A stretch of DNA of 64,000 bases from positions 1 through 64,000 of the forward strand of contig NZ_JAOQMX010000006.1 of the NCBI RefSeq assembly GCF_025960985.1, given 5' to 3'. This DNA comes from Flavobacterium psychraerolatum (GTDB lineage: Bacteria; Bacteroidota; Bacteroidia; Flavobacteriales; Flavobacteriaceae). Of the stretch, positions 38,211-46,981 are shown piece by piece. A program made the translations under genes and the position numbers. Every line of letters begins with the position of its first letter. Position 1 is the first letter of the stretch. The notes beneath the pieces are model-generated. The model was not told the DNA's origin, ran no database searches, and was given only the letters and a program-made list of their open reading frames with translations.

Positions 38211-38316
38211 AACTATTTTGATAAAAATGTAAGCTTCTTTTAAAAGTATTTTTTAATCATTTCATTTCCTTTGTATTAGCTATTAAATTATTTTTTTTAA
38301 ATTTGCTTTTAGAACC

Positions 38317-39450
38317 TTAGTATTTTACATATTCAGTAATTTCGAGACCATATCCAACCATTCCAACGCGTTTTTCTTGTTCTGAATTGGATACCAAACG
38401 AATTTTAGAAATATCAATATCGTGTAATATTTGAGCTCCAATTCCGTAATCTTTACTATCTATAATAATTTTTGGTGCTTTCATTTCGCCTCCCGCTTGA
38501 ATTGCTTTTAATTCATTGATACGGTTAAGTAAATTCAATGCCTGCATATCTTGATTGATGAAAATCACGGCTCCTTTACCGTGCTCGTTAATCGCTTTGA
38601 ACATGGCATCCAATTGTTGGTCTGCATTGTTTGTCAAAGTACCTAATAAGTCGTTATTAACTTGAGAAGAGTGTATTCTTGTTAGGATAGGTTCTCCTAA
38701 GTTCCAATTTCCTTTTGTTAAGGCAATATGAATTTGTTTGTTGGTGATTTGTTCGTATGCTCTTAAACGAAATGTCCCAAAACGGGTTTTGATATCAAAA
38801 TCTTCTTTTTTAACTACCAGGCTATCGTGTTGCATTCTGTAGGCAACTAACGCTTCGATTGAAACAACTTTAATGTCAAATCTTTTAGCGATTTTTACCA
38901 ATTGCGGTAAACGTGCCATAGTTCCATCTTCATTCATCACTTCTACAATCACACCTGCAGGTTGGAAACCTGCTAATCTAGCAAAATCAATAGCAGCTTC
39001 AGTATGTCCAGTTCTTCTTAATACTCCGCCTTCTTTGGCAATTAAGGGGAAGATATGTCCTGGACGTGCCAAATCGTGTGGCTTTGTTCCTGGTTCTGTT
39101 AAAGCCAAAACAGTTCTAGCTCGATCGCCAGCAGAAATTCCGGTAGTAACACCATGTCCTTTTAAATCAACAGAAACTGTAAATGCGGTTTCCATTGGGT
39201 CTGTGTTATTGGTAACCATAGCATGTAATCCTAATTCTTTGCAACGACTTTCGGTCAAGGGAGTACAGATTAATCCACGACCGTGAGTAGCCATGAAGTT
39301 GATCATTTCTGGGGTTACTTTTTCGGCTGCAGCCAAAAAATCACCTTCATTTTCTCTATTTTCATCATCGACAACCAATATGATTTTACCTTGGCGAATA
39401 TCTTCGATTGCTTCTTCTATGGTATTAAGTACTATTTTATTTGAATCCAT
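38317..39450 (-). CDS. ribB: 3,4-dihydroxy-2-butanone-4-phosphate synthase with degenerate GTP cyclohydrolase II domain
   Basis: 377 residues. The N-terminal half (about 5-205) is an intact DHBP synthase of riboflavin synthesis: [11 protein letters not shown] at about 28-38, THGRGLIC, and [16 protein letters not shown]. The C-terminal half aligns to GTP cyclohydrolase II, ending with the typical DYGIGAQIL and YGLEI, but the zinc site is lost: where RibA has three cysteines (H-S-x-C through R-C-D-C), this protein has [20 protein letters not shown] (from about residue 260). The usual QEGRGIGL is [11 protein letters not shown]. It should therefore lack cyclohydrolase activity, as in RibBX-type variants. 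Its start overlaps the end of the lptF-like gene by 14 bp. Confidence 0.9.
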   Translation of the reverse strand: MDSNKIVLNTIEEAIEDIRQGKIILVVDDENRENEGDFLAAAEKVTPEMINFMATHGRGLICTPLTESRCKELGLHAMVTNNTDPMETAFTVSVDLKGHGVTTGISAGDRARTVLALTEPGTKPHDLARPGHIFPLIAKEGGVLRRTGHTEAAIDFARLAGFQPAGVIVEVMNEDGTMARLPQLVKIAKRFDIKVVSIEALVAYRMQHDSLVVKKEDFDIKTRFGTFRLRAYEQITNKQIHIALTKGNWNLGEPILTRIHSSQVNNDLLGTLTNNADQQLDAMFKAINEHGKGAVIFINQDMQALNLLNRINELKAIQAGGEMKAPKIIIDSKDYGIGAQILHDIDISKIRLVSNSEQEKRVGMVGYGLEITEYVKY

Positions 39451-40918
39451 GGTGGAATTTATTTTTGTTTTTTGAGAATTTTTTGAGAATTTTTTTAAAT
39501 AATTTTTGAATAGGAGTGAAGATAATGTCCATGTTTATCAGTCCGATATCATTAGTTGCTCTATATGTTAAAAGTATGGCCAATGGTGCTAGAACAAAAG
39601 ATGACATCCATGCTCCTAAAAAAGGAGATAAACCATCCTCCTGGGAGATTCGCTTTCCAAAAGTATTGATAAAGTGAAATGAGATAAATATAAATACGGC
39701 AAATACAATGGGTAATCCAAGTCCTCCTTTTCGAATAATAGCTCCCAATGGTGCCCCAATAAAGAACATTAAGAAACAAGCAAAAGCAATTACAAATTTA
39801 TCGTATAATGCTAAATAGTGGTTGTTAATTGTTTTTTGTTTGTTCTCCAAATTTAGTTTTGTAGCATCAATATTGTATCCCGTACTTACAAGATTACTAG
39901 TTGCAGCGCTTAAAATAGCTTGTTTTTCTTGATTTTTAAATATACTTAAAAGATCTTTGGGTAATTCTTTTAGTTTTTTTAAGGTATCTTTTTTTATTGC
40001 TTGATTGTTTACAAAAGCAGAGAAACCAGTTTGAACATTGATATTATCTGAAAATGAAACGATTTCAGTTTTGATATTTTTTTGTAAAGAATCTAAAGTA
40101 TAATTCAACTCATTTACCGTCAACATGGTATTGGTGTTGGATATGTTTTCTTCATCGACATCGACTTTATTAAGTTCGGATAAATCAATATTGATAGTGT
40201 ATTTTTTAAAGGAACTTTTTGCAAATGGTAGTTTTTCTCTATCCTCGTATTTTTTTGGCATTACATCTTCGTAATAATTACCATTATTTAATTCTAATTT
40301 TAAAATACTGGATTCTTTACTACTAATTAATTTACCGTCTTTGGCTTTGATTACCGTTTTACTACCGTCACCATTGGTTGACTTTTTATGAATGGTAATA
40401 CCAGTTAATGTGTTGCCGTTATCTCCTGATTTTTTATTGACTTTTATGTTATAAAAGCCTACATCACTAAATTGTCCTTCGGTGATGGCAAGCGCTGGTT
40501 GTACTTGAGCAATATTTTTTCGAAAGTTAATAAACTTATATTCTGCATATGGGATTACATTATTAGCAAAGAGGAAAGCTACAAAACTCAAGAGGGTAAT
40601 AAAGATAGTTAAAGGAATAATAGCCCTCTGCAGCGAAATCCCTGCTGATTTCATAGCTGCAAATTCATAATTTTCGGCAAGATTACCAAAAGTCATGATC
40701 GATGCTAATAAAATCGATAGAGGTAGTACCAAAGGTACAATTCTAGGCATAGAAAATATTAAGAATTTAAGTACCATTCCGATATCTAAATCTTTACCTG
40801 CTAATTCTGCAATGAATAACCAAATGGTTTGAAGAATGAATATGAAAAAGAGGATTACAAATACCGTAGCAAATGTAGTCAGGAATGTTTTTAATAAGTA
40901 TCTGTCAAGTATTTTCAC
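39437..40918 (-). CDS. LptF/LptG-family lipopolysaccharide export permease
   Basis: 493 residues with membrane helices at about 10-35, 53-75, 97-120 and a second set at 390-475, framing a periplasmic beta-jellyroll domain. [14 protein letters not shown] at the start and [12 protein letters not shown] after the second helix are hallmarks of the YjgP/YjgQ family, which moves LPS from the inner membrane to the Lpt bridge together with LptB. I cannot say from sequence whether it is LptF or LptG. It lies between lolA and ribB in a compact run. Confidence 0.9.
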   Translation of the reverse strand: MKILDRYLLKTFLTTFATVFVILFFIFILQTIWLFIAELAGKDLDIGMVLKFLIFSMPRIVPLVLPLSILLASIMTFGNLAENYEFAAMKSAGISLQRAIIPLTIFITLLSFVAFLFANNVIPYAEYKFINFRKNIAQVQPALAITEGQFSDVGFYNIKVNKKSGDNGNTLTGITIHKKSTNGDGSKTVIKAKDGKLISSKESSILKLELNNGNYYEDVMPKKYEDREKLPFAKSSFKKYTINIDLSELNKVDVDEENISNTNTMLTVNELNYTLDSLQKNIKTEIVSFSDNINVQTGFSAFVNNQAIKKDTLKKLKELPKDLLSIFKNQEKQAILSAATSNLVSTGYNIDATKLNLENKQKTINNHYLALYDKFVIAFACFLMFFIGAPLGAIIRKGGLGLPIVFAVFIFISFHFINTFGKRISQEDGLSPFLGAWMSSFVLAPLAILLTYRATNDIGLINMDIIFTPIQKLFKKILKKFSKNKNKFHHGFK

Positions 40919-40927
40919 TAACCTTGT

Positions 40928-41572
40928 TTAATCTAATTTATTGATGTAGTAATTTGGATATTTACTTTGTGCAAAGGTAAATTGATTTTTTGATAAAGGT
41001 TGATTGGTTTTAAAAGAATTTACGGTTAATGTTGTTTTTGTTCCATTTTTACCAATTTCGATTAGGTTGTAAATATGTTTCGTTTTTACATCAATACCCA
41101 AAAGAATTTCTTTGCGTTGATCACGGGTGCTGGTAGGTACCAATTTGATGTACTGAATTTTTCTACCTCTAACATCTTGAAGTACGTTCATATTATAACG
41201 GTATCCGCTATTGAAGAATGTTAGCATTTTTGAGGGAGTAATGGCGCTGTCATCTTTTTCGTTATAGCTCGAAATAGTTACTTCTTCATCTTCTGGTACA
41301 ATAGTGTATGTTTTCTTTCCATCAAAAATTTTAGTGATTCCCATAAAATTCAATACGTATTGATTGCCTTTCATAGTTACATTACCTTTACTATCTTGGT
41401 TGATATTTTCCTTTGCATTATTCAAGGTATATTTAAAATCAATAGCAATATTAGAGTAACTTTTTACTTTACTGGTTACTTGGTCTAATAGTGATTTTGC
41501 TTTTGCATCTTGTGCATGACTTGAAAAACTAATAAAGAGAGCAAAAACTATAGGAATGATTCTTTTGGTCAT
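40928..41572 (-). CDS. lolA: Outer-membrane lipoprotein carrier protein LolA
   Basis: About 214 residues from the ATG at 41572, which gives a proper signal peptide (MTKRIIPIVFALFISFSSHAQ). An upstream ATG at 41638 would add 22 basic residues before the signal and overlap ftsK, so I prefer the inner one. The mature part (SLLDQVTSKVKSYSNIAIDF, then VTMKGNQYVLNFMGITKIFDGKKTY) matches the LolA fold that carries lipoproteins through the periplasm. It follows ftsK closely and is followed after 9 bp by the Lpt permease gene. Confidence 0.9.
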   Translation of the reverse strand: MTKRIIPIVFALFISFSSHAQDAKAKSLLDQVTSKVKSYSNIAIDFKYTLNNAKENINQDSKGNVTMKGNQYVLNFMGITKIFDGKKTYTIVPEDEEVTISSYNEKDDSAITPSKMLTFFNSGYRYNMNVLQDVRGRKIQYIKLVPTSTRDQRKEILLGIDVKTKHIYNLIEIGKNGTKTTLTVNSFKTNQPLSKNQFTFAQSKYPNYYINKLD

Positions 41573-41621
41573 AGTAGTAAATGAGTTGCTTTTTAGGTTT
41601 TTAATCTTGATTTGCATAGTT

Positions 41622-44060
41622 TTAACTGTTTTTTTCATTGTTTAAAAATTGATCAAGAGAGGACAAATCTTGTACATTGACCATACGGGCTTTACTACCT
41701 TCAAACGGGCCAACAATACCTGCCGCTTCTAGTTGATCGATTAATCGACCAGCACGATTATATCCAAGTTTTAATTTTCTCTGTAACAAGGAAGCAGATC
41801 CTTGTTGAGCGGTAACAATGACTTCGGCTGCTTCTCTAAACAGAATATCTCTTTCAGATATATCCATATCAAGATTAATGCCAGTTTCTTCTCCAACAAA
41901 TTCTGGAAGCAAGTAAGCTGTTGCATAAGCCTTTTGTGAACCTATAAAATCAGTTATTTTTTCTACCTCAGGTGTGTCTATAAAAGCACATTGTACACGT
42001 ACTACATCATTACCATTTGTATAAAGTAAATCTCCTCGACCAATTAATTGATCGGCACCTTGAGTATCCAAAATTGTTCTAGAGTCAATTTTTGAGGTTA
42101 CTCGAAAGGCGATACGAGCAGGGAAATTCGCTTTAATTAATCCTGTAATAACATTAACAGATGGTCGTTGTGTTGCGATAATCAGGTGAATACCAATCGC
42201 ACGAGCTAATTGTGCTAAACGAGCAATCGGAATTTCAACTTCTTTTCCGGCTGTCATAATCAAATCGGCAAATTCATCGACAACTAGAATGATGTAGGGT
42301 AAAAAGCGATGTCCATTCTCTGGATTTAATTTTCTAGCTTTGAATTTATCATTGTATTCTTTGATATTTCGAACCATAGCATCTTTTAGTAAAGAGTAGC
42401 GGTTATCCATTTCGACACAAAGGGAATTCAGAGTATTAACTACTTTAGTGTTATCTGTGATAATGGCATCTTCAGAATCTGGAAGTTTGGCTAAATAATG
42501 TCTTTCTATTTTGTTGAAAAGCGTAAGCTCTACTTTTTTTGGATCGACCAATACAAATTTTACTTCGGCTGGATGTTTTTTGTATAATAATGAGGTCAAT
42601 ACTGCATTTAATCCAACAGATTTACCTTGTCCAGTAGCTCCTGCCATTAGTAAATGGGGCATTTTGGCTAAATCAACTACAAAGGTTTCGTTGGAGATGG
42701 TTTTTCCTAATGCGATAGGTAATTCCATTTCTGCTTCTTGGAATTTTGCCGATCCAATTACAGATTTCATAGAGACCATGGTTGGGGTTTTGTTTGGTAC
42801 CTCAATACCAATTGTACCTTTTCCAGGGATAGGAGCAATGATTCTAATTCCTAATGCAGATAGAGATAAAGCTATATCATCCTCTAAGCTTTTAATTTTA
42901 GAAATTCGAATACCTGCTTCTGGAACTATTTCATATAATGTTACCGATGGTCCAACGGTAGCTTTAATTTGTGCAATTTCGATTTTATAATTGCGGAGTG
43001 TATCCACAATTCTATTTTTATTGTCTTCTAATTCTTCTTGGTTGATAGTGATTCCGCCTGTAGAATATTCTTTTAATAAATCTATTGTAGGGAATTTGTA
43101 ATTGGATAAATCCAAAGTAGGGTCAAATTGCCCAAAGTCGGAAACCATTTTTGATGCTAAATTTTCTTCAATGATATCTTCTTCTGGAGCAGATTCAATA
43201 ACAAAAGAATCGGCAGGAGCAAGAGGTTCATCGGTTGCTTTTTTAGGGAATGGTGGTGGTGTAGCCGTATTTAGATTAATCTCTGAAGAATTTTTTATGG
43301 TTGGTTTTAACTCTTCCTTTTTAATTTCAAATTGAGAAGGTTTTGTGGTTAAAACCATTTCTTCTACTTTTAAATCCTCTTGTTCAACAGCATACTCCTC
43401 CAAGTTATAAGCTTCCTTATTTTTTTCTACTTCCGCAGAGGCCAAGCTCGCTTTAAGTTCATTTTTTTTGTTTTCGAAAAAAGATTGAATTCTTTCTGGT
43501 GATAATTTTAGTTTGAATATTAGATAAATAATTAATCCAAAAAGCAATGTAAGAAGTGTACCTGTTTTCCCAATATAGTCTTGTAGAAAAAGATTAAGTT
43601 CGTAACCTACAACGCCCCCTAGTTCAGGTAATGAAGTAGCTATAAAGCTAAATAAAATTGAAAGGACGATCAGGGCAAATAAGTCCCAAAACCAAGTATT
43701 CTTTAGCTTACTAACTTTCATTCCTAATACTAAATAAGCTCCTGTAAGCATAAATAATCGAACAAAGATAAAGGAGGCTAGTCCAAAACCTTGGTAAACA
43801 ATTAAATTTGATAAAAAGGCGCCAAACTTACCTAGCCAATTTTGCACTGTTTCAGAACGGTTTGTTAATTCATTTACAGCACTTTGGTCTTCTTGGCCAT
43901 AGATATAAAAGGAAATAAATGCGAGTAATAAAGCGATGGAGAATAATAGAAAAAGACAGCCCAAAACAAATTTGTGCTGTCTATTCAGTTTCCATGAGGT
44001 TGTTTCTTTAGTTTCAGAATTGTTCTTCTTGTCTAAAGTTTCTTTTCTTGATTTTGCCAT
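41622..44060 (-). CDS. ftsK: DNA translocase FtsK
   Basis: 812 residues. Four N-terminal membrane helices (about 30-185) anchor it at the division septum, a low-complexity acidic linker follows (about 190-310), and then the alpha/beta motor domain: Walker A GATGQGKSVGLNAVL at about 472, ILVVDEFADLIM as Walker B, and HLIIATQRPSVNVITGLIKA. The C-terminal winged-helix gamma domain (QGSASLLQRKLKLGYNRAGRL) reads orienting DNA sites. It pumps chromosome ends apart before division. It sits in the conserved flavobacterial run with lolA, the Lpt permease and ribB. Confidence 0.95.
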   Translation of the reverse strand: MAKSRKETLDKKNNSETKETTSWKLNRQHKFVLGCLFLLFSIALLLAFISFYIYGQEDQSAVNELTNRSETVQNWLGKFGAFLSNLIVYQGFGLASFIFVRLFMLTGAYLVLGMKVSKLKNTWFWDLFALIVLSILFSFIATSLPELGGVVGYELNLFLQDYIGKTGTLLTLLFGLIIYLIFKLKLSPERIQSFFENKKNELKASLASAEVEKNKEAYNLEEYAVEQEDLKVEEMVLTTKPSQFEIKKEELKPTIKNSSEINLNTATPPPFPKKATDEPLAPADSFVIESAPEEDIIEENLASKMVSDFGQFDPTLDLSNYKFPTIDLLKEYSTGGITINQEELEDNKNRIVDTLRNYKIEIAQIKATVGPSVTLYEIVPEAGIRISKIKSLEDDIALSLSALGIRIIAPIPGKGTIGIEVPNKTPTMVSMKSVIGSAKFQEAEMELPIALGKTISNETFVVDLAKMPHLLMAGATGQGKSVGLNAVLTSLLYKKHPAEVKFVLVDPKKVELTLFNKIERHYLAKLPDSEDAIITDNTKVVNTLNSLCVEMDNRYSLLKDAMVRNIKEYNDKFKARKLNPENGHRFLPYIILVVDEFADLIMTAGKEVEIPIARLAQLARAIGIHLIIATQRPSVNVITGLIKANFPARIAFRVTSKIDSRTILDTQGADQLIGRGDLLYTNGNDVVRVQCAFIDTPEVEKITDFIGSQKAYATAYLLPEFVGEETGINLDMDISERDILFREAAEVIVTAQQGSASLLQRKLKLGYNRAGRLIDQLEAAGIVGPFEGSKARMVNVQDLSSLDQFLNNEKNS

Positions 44061-44078
44061 TAGGGATTTTACGATTGT

Positions 44079-44453
44079 CTATAAAAATAGGGGCAGATAT
44101 ATAATTAAACCAATAATTATTGCAGTACAGGCTGCAAAAAAAACAGAGCCTGCAGCAATGTCTTTGATGAAACCTATTCGTTCATGATAATCGGGATGAA
44201 TGAAGTCGGCAATTTTTTCGATTGCAGTATTTAGGCCTTCAATACTAAGTACTAATCCGATTGCTAAAGTTTGAAAAAGCCATTCGGTAGCAGTAATGCC
44301 AAAATAAAAACCTGCAACAGTTAATAAAATACCAGTAGAAAATTGAACCATTACACTATGTTCGGTAGTGATTAATTTGATAGCTCCCTTCACAGCATAA
44401 GTAACACTTTTTAATCTTCCTGTTACGAAGGTATTGTCTTTTTGAAACTCCAT
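44079..44453 (-). CDS. Diacylglycerol kinase, DgkA family
   Basis: 124 residues, a small membrane kinase with three helices. The family signature appears in LSIEGLNTAIEKIADFI, with the catalytic glutamate and asparagine, and in ERIGFIKDIAAGSVF. Members phosphorylate diacylglycerol or undecaprenol; in Bacteroidota the true substrate is unclear. It lies between tpx and ftsK with gaps of 10 and 18 bp, so it is probably co-transcribed. Confidence 0.88.
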   Translation of the reverse strand: MEFQKDNTFVTGRLKSVTYAVKGAIKLITTEHSVMVQFSTGILLTVAGFYFGITATEWLFQTLAIGLVLSIEGLNTAIEKIADFIHPDYHERIGFIKDIAAGSVFFAACTAIIIGLIIYLPLFL

Positions 44454-44463
44454 TAAAATCAGA

Positions 44464-44961
44464 TTAAAGTACTGCTAAAGCAGCTTCGTAATTAGGTTCA
44501 TCAACGATATCTCCTACTTGTTCTGTGTAAAGGATAGTTCCATCTACATCTACAACAATAAGTACTCTTGATAGTAAACCAGCTAAGGGGCCATCTACGA
44601 TTTTTAATCCGTTTGTAGTACCAAAACTTCCATCAACGAAATCAGATAAGTTAACTACATCTGTTAATCCTTCAGCACCACAAAAACGTTGTTGTGCAAA
44701 TGGTAAATCTCTAGAGATGCATAATACAGTAGTATTATTTAATCCAGCAGCTTTTTCGTTAAATTTTCTAACAGAGGCAGCGCAAGTACCTGTATCTACG
44801 CTTGGAAAAATATTTAAAACTAATTTTTTACCAGCAAAATTACTCAAAGAGGCAACCGAAAGGTCATTTTGAACTAATTTGAAATCTGCTAATTTTGAAC
44901 CCACTTTTGGTAATTCACCGTTCGTGTTTATTGCATTCCCTTTTAATGTAATTGAAGCCAT
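44464..44961 (-). CDS. tpx: Thiol peroxidase
   Basis: 165 residues, an atypical 2-Cys peroxiredoxin that reduces organic peroxides using thioredoxin. The peroxidatic cysteine is Cys60 in PSVDTGTCAASVR, and the resolving one is Cys94 in QQRFCGAEGL; both positions match the well-known E. coli enzyme within one residue. SRDLPFAQQRFCG is a Tpx signature. It starts a run of genes leading into ftsK. A candidate promoter lies just upstream. Confidence 0.95.
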   Translation of the reverse strand: MASITLKGNAINTNGELPKVGSKLADFKLVQNDLSVASLSNFAGKKLVLNIFPSVDTGTCAASVRKFNEKAAGLNNTTVLCISRDLPFAQQRFCGAEGLTDVVNLSDFVDGSFGTTNGLKIVDGPLAGLLSRVLIVVDVDGTILYTEQVGDIVDEPNYEAALAVL

Positions 44962-44983
44962 AATTTTTATTTTTATTGAGCTT

Positions 44984-44991
44984 CAAAAGTA
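44984..44991 (-). promoter_or_regulatory. Candidate -7 promoter element for tpx
   Basis: On the minus strand TACTTTTG fits TAnnTTTG, 22 bp before the tpx start codon. No TTG at the ideal -33 position. Confidence 0.4.
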
Positions 44992-45081
44992 TGAAAATTA
45001 TTTAAGATTTAGGTTTTAAAACAAAAAAAACGCACCTAAAAATAGTATGCGTTTCTTTGTAAAAGCCATTGTAGGGATTGA

Positions 45082-45339
45082 TTATTTATCTATAGATCCC
45101 ATTACGCGCTTCATGAATGTATTCAAAGCTTCTTTTTGGTCTGTTCCGCTTTGGATTAATTTTTGCACTTCTAAGGCGCCATACATATTGGAAATCAATT
45201 CTCCAATTACGTCTAATTCTTCATCTTTTAGCGAACTAATTTCAGTCATAGCTTCTAGGACTTCAATGGTTTCGATGATGTAGTCTTGATCGTTTTGTTC
45301 AATAAATTGAGTAAGATGTTTTATAACTGGTAGTTTCAT
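45082..45339 (-). CDS. Small conserved acidic protein (DUF6952-like)
   Basis: 85 residues, probably all helical (MKLPVIKHLTQFIEQNDQDYI, shown to 20 residues as MKLPVIKHLTQFIEQNDQDY). It is soluble and acidic, without cysteine. I recall a flavobacterial family of this size named DUF6952 that is found next to thioredoxin and peroxiredoxin genes; the assignment is from memory. Here it follows the thioredoxin gene by 147 bp and precedes tpx. It could be a helper of the peroxide-reducing system, but no function is known to me. Confidence 0.7.
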   Translation of the reverse strand: MKLPVIKHLTQFIEQNDQDYIIETIEVLEAMTEISSLKDEELDVIGELISNMYGALEVQKLIQSGTDQKEALNTFMKRVMGSIDK

Positions 45340-45486
45340 TGTCGATTTAGGATTAGGGAATTTTAATTTGGGATTAACGATTTGAGAGTAATGATTATTG
45401 AATTTAGATTGAAAACGGAATGGTTAATCTAAATTTTTTGATTTTAAATTAAAATCATCATTCGTTAATCTGCAATCAATAATAAT

Positions 45487-45795
45487 TTAAATAATCTCGT
45501 TTACCAATTCAATCAAAACTTCTTGTTTATTGGTTTGTGTTTCGTTTACCAATTTTCCATTTACAAAAGTGGCGAAAGTAGGCAAGTTGCTTACATTGGC
45601 TAGTTTTCTCGATTCTGGAAAGTTTTCTGCATCAACAATTGCAAACGTGATGGCTTCATTTTCGTTTGCTAGTTTTTTGAATTTTGGCTTCATAATACGG
45701 CAGTTACCACACCATGATGCAGAAAATTGTACTACAACTTTATTATTTTCAGCCACTAAGTTGGCTAATGTATCTTCGTTTAATTCTATTAACAT
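45487..45795 (-). CDS. Thioredoxin-like protein with CGNC active site
   Basis: 102 residues, a single thioredoxin fold without a signal peptide. The active site is WCGNC (Cys29 and Cys32) rather than the usual WCGPC, and the cis-proline is in SNLPTFATF. The proline-to-asparagine change should alter the redox potential. It lies between a peroxiredoxin and a thiol peroxidase gene and is a natural electron donor for one or both. Confidence 0.9.
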   Translation of the reverse strand: MLIELNEDTLANLVAENNKVVVQFSASWCGNCRIMKPKFKKLANENEAITFAIVDAENFPESRKLANVSNLPTFATFVNGKLVNETQTNKQEVLIELVNEII

Positions 45796-45825
45796 ATTTT
45801 TTGAGTTGCTAAGTAACTAAGTATC

Positions 45826-45879
45826 TGAGTTGCTAAGATTCTTTTAAATTCTTTCGAATTATTATGACTTAGCAACTTA
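45826..45879. repeat. Inverted repeat between thioredoxin and peroxiredoxin genes
   Basis: The arms tgagttgctaag (45826-45837) and cttagcaactta (45868-45879) pair over 12 bp with one G-T. The word gagttgctaag also occurs just before at about 45802, so this is a dispersed flavobacterial repeat. No T-run follows on the minus strand. Confidence 0.5.
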
Positions 45880-45985
45880 GATTCTTTTTACTTAATTAGT
45901 ATAAATTGTAATGTGGAAGGGTAGATTTAAGTTTAAAATCATAGTGACTTTGGAACTTAGAATCTTAGTATCTTCAAAATTGAAA

Positions 45986-46624
45986 TTAGTTTGCGCTCAA
46001 GTATGCAGCTGTACTGTTTCTATCAGCAGACATTGCTTCTTTACCAGCTTCCCAGTTTGCAGGACAAACTTCACCTTTTTCTTGTATGTGTGTGTAGGCA
46101 TCAATCATACGGATGTACTCGTTTACGTTACGACCTAATGGCATATCGTTTACACTTTCGTGGAAAATTTTTCCAGTTTCATCAATTAAATATGTTGCTC
46201 TGTATGTTACGTTTGAACCTTCAATCATTAATGAATCTGTTTCCTCGCTGTACTCAGTAGATTCGATGTCTAAGATATCTAATATTGTAGATAAATTACG
46301 GTTTGTATCTGCTAAGATTGGGTAAGTAACCCCTTCGATTCCACCGTTATTTTTTGCTGTATTCAACCATGCAAAATGAACTTCGTTAGTATCACATGAG
46401 GCACCGATAACGATAGTATTTCTTTTTTCAAATTCAGGTAATGCAGCTTGAAAAGCGTGTAATTCTGTTGGGCAAACAAAAGTAAAATCTTTTGGATACC
46501 AGAACAAAATTACTTTTTTATTGTTTTTGGTAGCTTCTTCAAAAATGTTGATTTTTAAGTTATCACCCATTTCTGAGATAGCATCAACTGCAATACTTGG
46601 AAATTTTTTTCCTACTAAAGACAT
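45986..46624 (-). CDS. Typical 2-Cys peroxiredoxin (AhpC/Prx1 type)
   Basis: 212 residues. The peroxidatic cysteine is Cys51 in DFTFVCPTELHAF, and the resolving cysteine is Cys187 in GEVCPANWEAG. GASCDTNEVHFAWL and RATYLIDETGKIFHESVND fit the Prx1/AhpC group. It detoxifies hydrogen peroxide and probably takes electrons from the thioredoxin-like protein encoded 190 bp downstream. No ahpF is visible nearby, which supports thioredoxin dependence. Confidence 0.93.
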   Translation of the reverse strand: MSLVGKKFPSIAVDAISEMGDNLKINIFEEATKNNKKVILFWYPKDFTFVCPTELHAFQAALPEFEKRNTIVIGASCDTNEVHFAWLNTAKNNGGIEGVTYPILADTNRNLSTILDILDIESTEYSEETDSLMIEGSNVTYRATYLIDETGKIFHESVNDMPLGRNVNEYIRMIDAYTHIQEKGEVCPANWEAGKEAMSADRNSTAAYLSAN

Positions 46625-46654
46625 AATATTTATTTTTTAATTGTTTTTCTGATA

Positions 46655-46677
46655 CAAAAGTAGTGGATATTACTACT
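46655..46677 (-). promoter_or_regulatory. Candidate promoter and operator of the peroxiredoxin gene
   Basis: On the minus strand TACTTTTG (46655-46662) matches the -7 element, 31 bp before the start codon. It overlaps an inverted repeat agtagt-N7-actact that could be a regulator site. No known redox-regulator box was recognised. Confidence 0.4.
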
Positions 46678-46849
46678 TGTTTGTAATCAATTGCAATTAT
46701 AAAAATTTATATATTGATAGTATTTGATTATACTGCGTTACGATTGACGTTTTAAGTTGCTATTATATAGTAGGTTGTAGTAATAGCTGTTGCAGTTAAG
46801 CAACCTTAAGTTTGTAATTTAATATTAATTTAATATTAATAAAGGCCAC

Positions 46850-46964
46850 GCGTGAGGGGGAGGAATAAGCTACCGAAGTAGCATGGATCACCCGACAGCA
46901 GCACCAAAAAAGGGCTACTATGCGGTTGCAATAGGAGCCCTTTTTTTGGGGGTGGTGGCACGCC
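46850..46964 (-). ncRNA. Structured repeat element, copy A
   Basis: On the minus strand the element begins GGCGTGCC and ends CCCTCACGC; GCGTG and CACGC (plus 46959-46963 and 46850-46854) pair to close it. Inside are two hairpins: a large one with stem AAAAAAGGGCT-type arms (about 46904-46949) and a short perfect one, GCTAC-TTCG-GTAGC (46869-46882), which is the very stable C(UUCG)G tetraloop. The conserved block between them and the end matches copy B at 59182. It lies between the nhaC-like and peroxiredoxin genes. The tetraloop on the minus strand suggests RNA from that strand. Confidence 0.6.
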
Positions 46965-46981
46965 AAAATGGTTACAATCAC

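Noticed and set aside
38029..38232. 67-codon plus-strand frame
   Set aside because: It is antisense to tRNA-Ser; such [15 protein letters not shown] frames are a well-known artefact over tRNA-Ser genes.
38873..39286. 137-codon plus-strand frame
   Set aside because: Shadow of ribB on the opposite strand, without a family match.
42511..42990. 159-codon plus-strand frame
   Set aside because: Shadow of the conserved FtsK motor domain.
45401..45435. 10-bp inverted repeat as a terminator of the thioredoxin gene
   Set aside because: Stem is AT-rich with a 15-nt loop and has no T-run on the minus strand.
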